Source: an uncultured Chlamydiaceae bacterium
GTDB taxonomy: Bacteria > Chlamydiota > Chlamydiia > Chlamydiales > Parachlamydiaceae
Direction: 5' to 3'
NCBI GenBank assembly: GCA_945957185.1
Contig: CAMFKA010000074.1
Span: forward strand, 1-9,406
Length of the DNA: 9,406 bases
In this document: piece after piece, positions 1 to 5,788 of the stretch
Numbering within the stretch: position 1 is the stretch's first letter
Layout: each line of letters opens with the position of its first letter
Translations under genes and position numbers: made by a program
The notes under the pieces: model-generated
Databases searched by the model: none
What the model saw: the letters and a program-made list of their open reading frames with translations, nothing else
What the model was told of the DNA's origin: nothing

Positions 1-42
1 TGCTTCAAATTTTACGCATGGAATGTTAAGAAATTTCTTCAT
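1..42 (-). CDS. Start of an unidentified gene, cut by the left window edge
   Basis: On the minus strand an ATG at 42-40 opens a frame that stays open for 14 codons to the window edge (MKKFLNIPCVKFEA). It has a good ribosome binding site (AGGGA, 49-53) with a 6-nt spacer, and a perfect TATAAT box lies about 33 bases upstream. Only 14 residues are visible, so the product cannot be named. The basic start followed by hydrophobic residues and a cysteine is compatible with many proteins; I cannot tell whether it is a signal peptide. It lies in the same direction as the lpxB cluster, but the inverted-repeat element at 125-264 and its own promoter-like box suggest separate transcription. Being so short, the frame could be chance; the RBS and promoter together are what support it. 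Confidence 0.5.
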   Translation of the reverse strand, partial: MKKFLNIPCVKFEA

Positions 43-74
43 GCAATTTCCCTGCCAGGCTCGGGACGGTATTC

Positions 75-80
75 ATTATA
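75..80 (-). promoter_or_regulatory. Candidate -10 box for the left-edge gene
   Basis: The minus strand reads TATAAT, an exact sigma-70-type -10 hexamer, about 33 bases before the ATG at 42. This would give a leader of roughly 25 nt holding the AGGGA ribosome binding site. No convincing -35 box lies 16-18 bases upstream (the bases there read like GTTAAT), but the region upstream is AT-rich. The region is AT-rich enough that a chance match is possible. Confidence 0.4.
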
Positions 81-124
81 TTTCTTATGGTATTAAAATT
101 AACATCCAACGAAAGGAGTAGGTT

Positions 125-264
125 AACGCGGAGACGCAGGGACGCAGGGACGCGGAGTTTTTTATTTTATAACAAAATGCAATTGTGATTTTTTCAAGAT
201 AATGGGATCCCCATTACCACCTTCGAATTTTCTCCGCGTCCCTGCGTCCCCGCGTCTCCGCGTT
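125..264. repeat. Inverted-repeat element built of 8-bp units (element 1)
   Basis: Two 33-base arms (125-157 and 232-264) are reverse complements with a single mismatch (at 251). Each arm is itself a tandem series of 8-bp units: left arm AACGCGGA, GACGCAGG, GACGCAGG, GACGCGGA, then G. The core of 74 bases (158-231) is AT-rich and contains a smaller hairpin, AATGGG-ATC-CCCATT, at 201-215. The element starts 10 bases beyond the stop codon of the acyltransferase gene, so an operon transcript would end in a very stable GC-rich stem that could terminate or protect the 3' end. There is no transposase and no open frame in it; a non-autonomous miniature element is possible. Its architecture matches the element at 3410-3564, although the unit sequence differs. 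Confidence 0.85.
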
Positions 265-274
265 GTTTTGCTCG

Positions 275-871
275 CTATCGAAACTGTGTCATGGCGACTT
301 CGACTTCGTCCGGCGGAATCGGGGTTCCCCACGTGAATGTGATGGTCGTAAAGGGCTTGGGAATGCGAAATCCGTCCCACGTTTTTAGCTCCCAAAAAGT
401 CTCTGCATCCCAGCTGAAGGGCACTACCCAGGCGTTTGCTTGCTTTGCTGCCATCGCCATGCCGGGTTTGACTTTATAACGGGGGCCTCGCGGACCGTCG
501 GGTGTAAACAAAATAATTTCTCGAGACTTCTCAAGCCTGGTAATCATCTCCCGAAGCGCCTGATGACGCGATTGGTGATGTACACGGATGGCGTTTCCGT
601 TCGGATAGCTTTTGGCGAGTATCGCCAAAGGATCGCCATCTCTGCTGTTGCTGATGAAGGCGCTGTAATTAAAGCCGTTGGCTTTTTTGGTGAATGCTTC
701 AGGGACTAATGCCAGCCTGTTGTGCCACAACATAACGATGCAGGGGTGCTCTTTAGCGGTAGCGATGAAGCTATCTGCGCCCACGTATTTCTTTTTGCAG
801 GTAAAGGCGATCAGCTTGAGAAGATACTTTGCGCCATAGGCGATAATATAAGGGAGCGCTTTTTTTAACAT
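275..871 (-). CDS. DUF374-family acyltransferase (LpxJ-like), lipid A or lysophospholipid acylation
   Basis: This 198-residue protein matches the DUF374 lysophospholipid-acyltransferase-like family. Visible marks are a hydrophobic start, the WHNR motif (49-52) standing where classical acyltransferases have HX4D, SRDG (76-79), the family hallmark DGPRGPR (125-131) and VKPG (134-137). Members of this family include LpxJ of Helicobacter and Campylobacter, a secondary acyltransferase of lipid A. Because the gene overlaps the end of lpxB by 7 nt, the same role (adding an acyl chain to the lipid A precursor at the inner membrane) is the best guess. There is no clear ribosome binding site before its ATG, which fits translational coupling to lpxB. 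The usual RGSSSRGG segment is diverged here (VHHQSRHQ, 97-104), so substrate and even activity are uncertain. The gene is the last of its cluster and is followed by inverted-repeat element 1. Confidence 0.85.
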   Translation of the reverse strand: MLKKALPYIIAYGAKYLLKLIAFTCKKKYVGADSFIATAKEHPCIVMLWHNRLALVPEAFTKKANGFNYSAFISNSRDGDPLAILAKSYPNGNAIRVHHQSRHQALREMITRLEKSREIILFTPDGPRGPRYKVKPGMAMAAKQANAWVVPFSWDAETFWELKTWDGFRIPKPFTTITFTWGTPIPPDEVEVAMTQFR

Positions 872-1923
872 AAAATGGCGACCGCTGCGAGTTTTGAAGT
901 TGGTAATGTTCCTAGCACAGTTTTAAGAGCTTTGCACTCTTTGATGATCTCTTTTTTATTCAATGACGATAGCTTGTTAGCAACATCCTGCGCAGAAAAC
1001 GGCTCGCGGATCAGTTCCGGAAACACTTCTTTCTGCGCCAAGATGTTGACAATACAAAAATAGGTCATGTGCTCGAGTTTTAAAATATGCTTAGCGATCC
1101 ATCGATTCAGAAGGCTTGTTTGGTAGATCACTACAGTGGGTGTTTCGTGTAAGGCAAGCTCCAAAGTCACAGTTCCCGACTTCGCAATGGCTGCATCGCA
1201 GTCGCGCATGAGTTCGTAGGTGAATTCTCGAGGGATTTGTCCTTCCCCTTCACCGGAAATGACGACTTGACCTTTCCACTCTTTTGCTGCTTCTAGCATA
1301 ATAGGGAGGTGCGTTTGGATTTCGGAGGGACGGCTGCCGGGAAATAGAGCCAAAATAGGCTCTTTGGAGACTACTCCACAGATCTCTTTCCAATTCTCTC
1401 TATAGGGGTATCCAGCGATCCTCTCCACCAAGGGGTGGCCGACGTAACTGACATCCAATTTTTTGGGATTAAAGAATTTTGGTTCAAAAGGAAGGATGCA
1501 CAACAGCTGATCGTAGTAATTTTCTAAAATTTCGATTCTATTCTTGCCGTGAGCCCAGACGGTAGGAGAGATGTATTGGATGATTTTTCCGGAAAATCCC
1601 CCTTTCCTTAACTTTTCCGCCAGCTTCAAATGAAAGCCGGGGTAATCGACCAAAATAACAATATCGGGATTGGTGTGGAGGATTTCTTTTTTGACCTGCT
1701 GGAAGATGCGATAAATGCGGGGAAAGGCCTTGATGACATCGACAAAGCCCATCACTTGCAGTTGTTCCATCGGCAAGAATTCGTTGATGCCCTCGGCGCG
1801 CATCATCGGACCTGCGACTCCGGAAATATCGGCATGAGAATCACGTAGGCGTAATTCTCGAATAAGGGGAGCGGCATGAAGGTCTCCGCTGGCTTCCCCG
1901 ACAGAAATAAAGTAGCGACTCAT
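865..1923 (-). CDS. lpxB: Lipid-A-disaccharide synthase
   Basis: LpxB (GT19) joins UDP-2,3-diacylglucosamine to lipid X, making the beta-1,6 disaccharide of lipid A at the cytoplasmic face of the inner membrane. The 352 residues show GEASGD (9-14), a VAGPMM stretch, YISPTVWAHG near 117-126, VGHPLVE near 161-167, LFPGSR near 193-198 and KSGTVTLE in the C-terminal Rossmann half, the usual sugar-nucleotide region. It is slightly shorter than the E. coli enzyme (382). The ATG lies in an ATGA overlap with the stop of the LAB_N gene; an AAAGGA ribosome site sits about 9 bases before it. In Chlamydiaceae LpxB is, from memory, about 600 residues with LAB_N domains fused in front; here the same two parts are separate adjacent genes. 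The catalytic part looks intact. Confidence 0.95.
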   Translation of the reverse strand: MSRYFISVGEASGDLHAAPLIRELRLRDSHADISGVAGPMMRAEGINEFLPMEQLQVMGFVDVIKAFPRIYRIFQQVKKEILHTNPDIVILVDYPGFHLKLAEKLRKGGFSGKIIQYISPTVWAHGKNRIEILENYYDQLLCILPFEPKFFNPKKLDVSYVGHPLVERIAGYPYRENWKEICGVVSKEPILALFPGSRPSEIQTHLPIMLEAAKEWKGQVVISGEGEGQIPREFTYELMRDCDAAIAKSGTVTLELALHETPTVVIYQTSLLNRWIAKHILKLEHMTYFCIVNILAQKEVFPELIREPFSAQDVANKLSSLNKKEIIKECKALKTVLGTLPTSKLAAVAILC

Positions 1924-2606
1924 GTGACAGGTTCCTTTGTCGCAGCTGAAGCGTATTTATTCTTATAGATAAGCATTAAATTGCGAGCGTAGGGAATCAT
2001 GCCGAAAGCGGGGCCTAGAAGGTTAACGGGGTCTTCCAATTTGATGAAATAGATAGCGGTAAACAATCCGCCAATGAGGCTTGTCCACCAGAAGGTAGCT
2101 CCTAAAACGCTTTGTTGGGAGCGTTCAGCTTCGCACCATTGGATCCAAAATCTACTGTTGAAGAGAAGCAAACCGATAGCACCCAAAGCGTGCCAGAGGG
2201 GATGGATCTCTTCTCCGGAGAGCGGGGAGCGGAACCAAGCGGAGTAATCTTCCGGGAGATAGAGGCTTTGAAACCAGTAGAAAGCGGTAATAGACAAGAG
2301 CGTAAGGCTCATCATCACAATCGTATAGAGCAGCGATTTTCGCTGCTCCGGCGCGCTCATCAAATTGAGGTTGCGCCACGAGATCACCGCATTCGAAGCT
2401 TGTACCAACGAGACATGAAACTGGATTTGAACGAGAGCGTGGAGCGTTAAAAGGAGGTTTCCTGCTAAAGAGATTTTCCAAAAAGAGGGGAGGACAACAC
2501 TTTTTTGAGCCCTTTCACTTTGGATCCATTGAAAAATAAAACGAGCCGAAAAGATGAGCGACGAAAGGAAGCCAAGAGGGTAGAGCCATTCGCGCCATTC
2601 TTCCAT
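1920..2606 (-). CDS. Membrane protein with two LAB_N (lipid A biosynthesis N-terminal) domains
   Basis: This 228-residue polytopic membrane protein consists of two copies of the LAB_N domain. Copy 1 carries RFIFQWIQSE (22-31), S36, FW (42-43), S46, G49 and later WRNLNL (77-82). Copy 2 carries RFWIQWCEAE (152-161), S166, FW (172-173), S176, G179 and PYARNLML (205-212). Hydrophobic helices lie near residues 8-27, 44-70, 92-116, 137-156 and 170-188. The domain's biochemical role is not well established. In bacteria it occurs fused to LpxB or beside GT2 polyprenyl-phosphate glycosyltransferases, and both partners flank it here. The ATG directly follows the stop of the GT2 gene (TAAATG) with an AAGGAG site 6 bases upstream, and the 3' end overlaps lpxB by 4 nt. 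It may anchor LpxB or the GT2 enzyme at the membrane; that is inference. Confidence 0.88.
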   Translation of the reverse strand: MEEWREWLYPLGFLSSLIFSARFIFQWIQSERAQKSVVLPSFWKISLAGNLLLTLHALVQIQFHVSLVQASNAVISWRNLNLMSAPEQRKSLLYTIVMMSLTLLSITAFYWFQSLYLPEDYSAWFRSPLSGEEIHPLWHALGAIGLLLFNSRFWIQWCEAERSQQSVLGATFWWTSLIGGLFTAIYFIKLEDPVNLLGPAFGMIPYARNLMLIYKNKYASAATKEPVT

Positions 2607-3323
2607 TTAAGGCTCCTTTTTGATTTGGTAGTGGAGGTGTCGTTTCTTCATCCAATTGACAGCGAACATATCGGCAACGGTATTGAACGAGCGGTTGAAG
2701 AAGTTGTATTTGGTCACCCCTTTGACCCTTTCACGGTGGTTGACAGGGACTTCTGTCACGCGGAACCCTTCGATCAGGAAAAGAGCGGGGAGAAAACGAT
2801 GCATGCCGTTAAAAAGTTTGATTTTTTGGAGAGCACTACGGCGATACACTTTTAATGAGCAACCGGTGTCGCGGACGCCGTCAGCGCAGACACGGCTGCG
2901 GATGAAGTTGGCGATTTTTGACTGCACTTTTTTGTGTAGAGGGTCTTTGCGATTTGCTCGGTAGCCGCAGACGAGGTCGTAATCTTCGACGACATGAAGG
3001 AGTGCTGGGATGTCTGTGGGGTCGTTTTGGCGGTCCCCGTCAAGGGTGATGACAAATTCTCCGCGGGCAGCTTGAAATCCTGCATCAAAAGCGCTCGATT
3101 GACCGTAATTTTTGTCGAAAGATAAAATTTTAAGCATAGGGTACTGCTTTTGAAGCCCCTTTAAAATTTCTAAAGTCTTGTCTGTTGAGCCGTCATCAAT
3201 ACAAATGAGTTCCCAGCTTTTGTTTAAGCCATTCATCACGGGGGTGATTTCTTGGATGAGGTCGAGGATGTTGTCTTCTTCATTTTTGAGGGGAACGATG
3301 ATGGAATACGAAACTATTTGCAT
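2607..3323 (-). CDS. GT2 glycosyltransferase, polyprenyl-phosphate (ArnC/DPM1-like) type
   Basis: This 238-residue GT-A fold enzyme resembles those that move a sugar from a nucleotide donor to a polyprenyl phosphate. It shows the start SIIVPLKNEEDNI (7-19), DDGSTD (43-48), the metal-binding DGDRQNDP (95-102), RDTGC (151-155), HRFLP (175-179) and HRERVKGVTKY (196-206), a family signature before the membrane-near region. Unlike ArnC, it has no C-terminal transmembrane pair. The following LAB_N membrane protein could supply the anchor. With lpxB next in the cluster, sugar or amino-sugar decoration of lipid A is a reasonable hypothesis, but no ArnT-like transferase is visible in the window. A weak ribosome site (AAAGG) lies 6-7 bases before the ATG. 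It is the first gene of the block and the likely start of an operon, unless transcription reads in from 4816. Confidence 0.9.
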   Translation of the reverse strand: MQIVSYSIIVPLKNEEDNILDLIQEITPVMNGLNKSWELICIDDGSTDKTLEILKGLQKQYPMLKILSFDKNYGQSSAFDAGFQAARGEFVITLDGDRQNDPTDIPALLHVVEDYDLVCGYRANRKDPLHKKVQSKIANFIRSRVCADGVRDTGCSLKVYRRSALQKIKLFNGMHRFLPALFLIEGFRVTEVPVNHRERVKGVTKYNFFNRSFNTVADMFAVNWMKKRHLHYQIKKEP

Positions 3324-3336
3324 CTTAAGCCTTTAG

Positions 3337-3358
3337 CGGTAAAAAACTCATTTTACCG
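3337..3358. other. Short perfect hairpin in the leader of the GT2-lpxB block
   Basis: CGGTAAAA (3337-3344) and TTTTACCG (3351-3358) form a perfect 8-bp stem with a 6-base loop. It lies 13 bases upstream of the GT2 start codon on the minus strand, within the expected mRNA leader. It has no T-run after it on either strand, so a classical terminator is unlikely. It may shape translation initiation, or serve as a weak transcription attenuator between the TPI-like gene and the lipid A genes. It is not a recognised riboswitch. Confidence 0.5.
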
Positions 3359-3380
3359 TATCCTTGCCATTTCCGCTAGC

Positions 3381-3396
3381 TTTTTTTGAGGGGGGG
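3381..3396. other. T7-GA-G7 homopolymer tract upstream of the GT2 gene
   Basis: Seven T (3381-3387) and seven G (3390-3396) stand side by side, separated by GA. On the strand of the GT2 gene this is a C7 run followed by an A7 run, about 60-75 bases before its start codon. Homopolymer tracts of this size slip during replication, and in some chlamydial pmp genes they cause phase variation. Here the tract is outside coding sequence, so only promoter spacing or leader length could change. I find no clear -35/-10 pair spanning it. Confidence 0.4.
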
Positions 3397-3409
3397 TACT
3401 CAAATGAGC

Positions 3410-3564
3410 ACGATGAGACGATGTAACGATGTAACGATTTAACGATTTAACGATTGTTTCGCGGTAATGCTTGTGTTTACAATTAAAAAAATTTAAAATT
3501 GTATCGTTGTATCGTTGTATCGTTGTATCGTTGTATCGTTGTATCGTTGTATCGTTACATCGTT
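3410..3564. repeat. Inverted arrays of 8-bp tandem repeats (element 2)
   Basis: The left arm (3410-3457) holds six 8-bp units: ACGATGAG, ACGATGTA twice, ACGATTTA twice, ACGATTGT. The right arm (3501-3564) holds seven perfect GTATCGTT units plus one variant ACATCGTT; its reverse complement is AACGATAC repeated, with AACGATGT outermost. The arms therefore share the core ACGAT in opposite orientation, separated by a 43-base AT-rich core (3458-3500). The right arm ends one base from the stop codon of the TPI-like gene, so transcripts of that gene end in a long, mostly paired stem. The perfect copies on the right suggest recent unit expansion. This is not a CRISPR array: the units are only 8 bp with no spacers. 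No transposase is present. Confidence 0.85.
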
Positions 3565-3565
3565 G

Positions 3566-4816
3566 TTATTTGCGGGAGGTGCCCGGTTTTTTGGGCTTGG
3601 ACTCTCTAGTGCGCTTATGCCCTTTTTCTGCTTTTTGAGCCGTGGTTTTGATGATCCGTACCGGACGATTGGCATCCCAAACCGGAAGCGGCTGCCCCAC
3701 ACCGGCAGTCGAAGCTTCAATTCCAAATTCATTGCGAAGGGCTTCTAACTCCTCATCACTGTACCATTCAAAATCAAATTCATCGCTACCGGAAGCGTCG
3801 TGTCTAGTAGCGTCATCTCTTTCATCTATTTCGTAATGGAGAGTGGCATCGTCAAGCTCATCGTCGACAGAGAGGATTGACTCCTCCGCAACTTCCATCT
3901 CTTCAATTGCTGTTGCCTCTTTTTTTGATTTTTTCTTCTTTTTCTCTTTAGGAGGGGGAGGTGCCGCATCTGGATCGGGAATAGGGATGGCATGCTGCGC
4001 TTTTGGAGGGGTCAGGCGAGGGACTTTCCTCGCTTTCGGTGCTGTATGAGAGATGATGCTATAGTAGTCCGCAATTAACTGAGGGTCTCTCCCTTCCAGC
4101 TCTAAAAAATACCCGGACGGGGGGATGTCATACTCAATTTGACCAAAATCATCGGAAGTCAAGGGGAGGTCTGTAAAAATGGAGATGTGACTTGCGGCGT
4201 CTTTTCCAAAAAGATGTTGAACGGCCTTCTGGATGCCGTGATGCGCATTTTTGTGCTCGACAGCAAAATTTTCGGGGGCTGTATGGTTGATCCACGGGCA
4301 TTTGTAGATTAACACAACGCGTGTGATTTCGTCGAAAGTGAGCCCTAATAAAATTGTCGACAGCTGATCTTGGATCACTTGCTCCGTATTTCCTCTTTCA
4401 TGGTCTTGAAGGGATTCTCCAAAGCAGACGAAAGGGGTGATATCTTCCTTGAGTAAGGCGCGTACTTTCAATGCAATCGATTGATCGCTCTCATAGAGCG
4501 ATTGACGGGATGTGGCATCTCCAAGGATGACAAAATCGACCTGCGCTTCTTTGGCAAGGCGCACGGCAACGGATTCTGAAAAAGTTCCGGAGGTGACTGA
4601 AGGGATATCGGTGAGCCCTCGCCACACCGGTAGGGCAGCGATCTGTTCGCGATGTTTTTCGAGTGTGGCGTAGGGGAGTGCTAGACAGGCTTTTTTGCTG
4701 TCCCCTTCGATATTGCTAAACTGGTAGAAAATCTCTTCAGGGGGGCGATAAGCCTGACAGCAGACCATGAGGAGGTGCTCTGCAAACAGTGCGTGGGAAA
4801 ATGATGATGCAGCCAA
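3566..4816 (-). CDS. Triosephosphate-isomerase-like pseudoenzyme with a long charged C-terminal tail
   Basis: The first 255 or so of 416 residues follow triosephosphate isomerase: GTFSES (77-82, for GAFTGE), VILGDATSRQ (96-105, for IIGHSERRQ), FVCFGESL (129-136), YKCPWINHTA (171-180, for YEPVWAIGTG) and a C-terminal LEGRDPQLIADYYSII (240-255). All catalytic positions are changed: His to Asp100, Glu to Lys172, and the N-terminal Lys apparently to Ala22. The phosphate-binding YGGS and VGGA loops are gone. Isomerase activity is therefore very unlikely. Residues 256-416 look disordered: a Pro-rich stretch, EKKKKKSKK (290-298), an acidic region (305-365) and a basic end. The start is TTG at 4816, chosen because GGAGG (4823-4827) lies 6 bases upstream and the frame begins 12 bases after the transaldolase stop; Met17 is the alternative. 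The likely role is binding or regulation, unproven. The frame is intact, so this is not decay. Confidence 0.75.
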   Translation of the reverse strand: MAASSFSHALFAEHLLMVCCQAYRPPEEIFYQFSNIEGDSKKACLALPYATLEKHREQIAALPVWRGLTDIPSVTSGTFSESVAVRLAKEAQVDFVILGDATSRQSLYESDQSIALKVRALLKEDITPFVCFGESLQDHERGNTEQVIQDQLSTILLGLTFDEITRVVLIYKCPWINHTAPENFAVEHKNAHHGIQKAVQHLFGKDAASHISIFTDLPLTSDDFGQIEYDIPPSGYFLELEGRDPQLIADYYSIISHTAPKARKVPRLTPPKAQHAIPIPDPDAAPPPPKEKKKKKSKKEATAIEEMEVAEESILSVDDELDDATLHYEIDERDDATRHDASGSDEFDFEWYSDEELEALRNEFGIEASTAGVGQPLPVWDANRPVRIIKTTAQKAEKGHKRTRESKPKKPGTSRK

Positions 4817-4822
4817 AGCAAG

Positions 4823-4827
4823 CCTCC
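4823..4827 (-). promoter_or_regulatory. Ribosome binding site supporting a TTG start
   Basis: The minus strand reads GGAGG, followed after 6 bases by TTG at 4816-4814. It sits between the transaldolase stop codon (4829-4831) and the TPI-like gene. No in-frame ATG lies between the transaldolase stop and codon 17, so this site is what decides the start of the TPI-like gene. Confidence 0.7.
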
Positions 4828-4828
4828 A

Positions 4829-5788
4829 CTACGACAGTTGTTCAGCAGTCCACTTTTCTAACTTGATAGAGTCCTCTGCAAATTTACGTATCCCTTCCGA
4901 AAGTTTTTCCGTTGCCATCTGATTTTCGTTGAGGAGGTAGCGGAAAGTCTTTTCGTTGATATCGATGCGTGGAATGGAAAGGTGTTCTGCATCTTTTGCC
5001 GATAATTTGCGAGGGACAGAGCCTTCGGCTTTGGACAATTCGTTGAGGAGTGTGGGAGAGATCGTTAGCAAATCGCAACCTGCCAATTCTAAGATTTCGT
5101 CGACGTTACGGAAGCTGGCGCCCATCACTTCGGTTTTGTAGCCGAATTTTTTGTAGTAGTGGTAAATTTCGGTGACGGAGATGACTCCAGGGTCTTCTGC
5201 AGGGGCGTATTTATCGACGCCGTCGTGTTTTTTGTACCAGTCTAAAATGCGTCCGACAAATGGAGAGATCAATGTTGCCCCTGCCTCTGCGCAGGCAATT
5301 GCTTGCGCCATGCTGAACATCAGGGTCATATTGCAGTGGATCCCTTCTTTTTCAAGGACTCGAGCAGCTTGCACCCCTTCCCATGTCGATGCTAATTTGA
5401 TTAAGATGCGCTCTTTAGGGATGCCTGCGTCTTTGTATAATTTGATCAGTTGGTGCGCTTTGGCGATGCTGCCTTCGACGTCAAAAGAGAGGCGTGCGTC
5501 TACTTCTGTCGACACTCTTCCCGGAATGATTTTTAAAATTTCGGTACCGAAATTGACGAAAATTTTGTCCAAAGCGAGTTGCAGTTGCTCTTTTTTCGGC
5601 AGTTGGGCTTTCTTTGCGAATGCGAGAGCTTCGTCGAGAAGCGGACGGTATTGAGATTGCTCTGAAGCAGCCAAAATCAATGACGGATTAGTGGTGGCAT
5701 CTGTGGGAGTGTACTGTTTGATGGAGTTGATATCGCCCGTATCTGCGACAACGACCGTGAATTTTTTCAGCTGCTCGAGTTTATTCAT
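4829..5788 (-). CDS. tal: Transaldolase (class I, TalA/TalB type)
   Basis: Transaldolase moves a dihydroxyacetone unit from sedoheptulose-7-phosphate to glyceraldehyde-3-phosphate in the non-oxidative pentose phosphate pathway, in the cytoplasm. The 319-residue protein has VVADTGD near the start (catalytic Asp), DATTNPSLIL (substrate-binding Asn), VSTEVDARLS (catalytic Glu) and RILIKLASTWEG with the Schiff-base lysine, then CNMTLMFS. Length fits the TalB subfamily (about 317). I place the start at ATG 5788, because GGAGA lies 7 bases before it and the protein then begins MNKLEQLKKF as in the family; an upstream in-frame ATG at 5818 would add ten residues and lacks a clear site. The start lies inside the end of the zinc-ribbon gene (8-nt overlap), indicating co-translation. 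All active-site residues look intact. Confidence 0.96.
   Translation of the reverse strand: MNKLEQLKKFTVVVADTGDINSIKQYTPTDATTNPSLILAASEQSQYRPLLDEALAFAKKAQLPKKEQLQLALDKIFVNFGTEILKIIPGRVSTEVDARLSFDVEGSIAKAHQLIKLYKDAGIPKERILIKLASTWEGVQAARVLEKEGIHCNMTLMFSMAQAIACAEAGATLISPFVGRILDWYKKHDGVDKYAPAEDPGVISVTEIYHYYKKFGYKTEVMGASFRNVDEILELAGCDLLTISPTLLNELSKAEGSVPRKLSAKDAEHLSIPRIDINEKTFRYLLNENQMATEKLSEGIRKFAEDSIKLEKWTAEQLS

Noticed and set aside
1920..1923. Frameshift breaking a fused LAB_N-LpxB gene
   Set aside because: Both parts have full domain ends, a proper ATGA overlap and a ribosome site before lpxB; a natural gene pair is the simpler reading, though resequencing would settle it.
2112..2855. Plus-strand coding frames opposite the LAB_N and GT2 genes
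   Set aside because: They are antisense to well-supported genes, have no ribosome sites and show no recognisable motifs.
3410..3564. CRISPR array
   Set aside because: The repeat unit is 8 bp, units are directly adjacent without spacers, and the arms are inverted.
3493..3732. Protein-coding frame with a repeating TIQRYNDT peptide on the minus strand
   Set aside because: It is the octamer array read as codons (3 x 8 = 24 bases, 8 residues) and overlaps the TPI-like gene in another frame; there is no ribosome site.
3566..4816. Functional triosephosphate isomerase (tpiA)
   Set aside because: The catalytic Lys, His and Glu and both phosphate-binding loops are absent.
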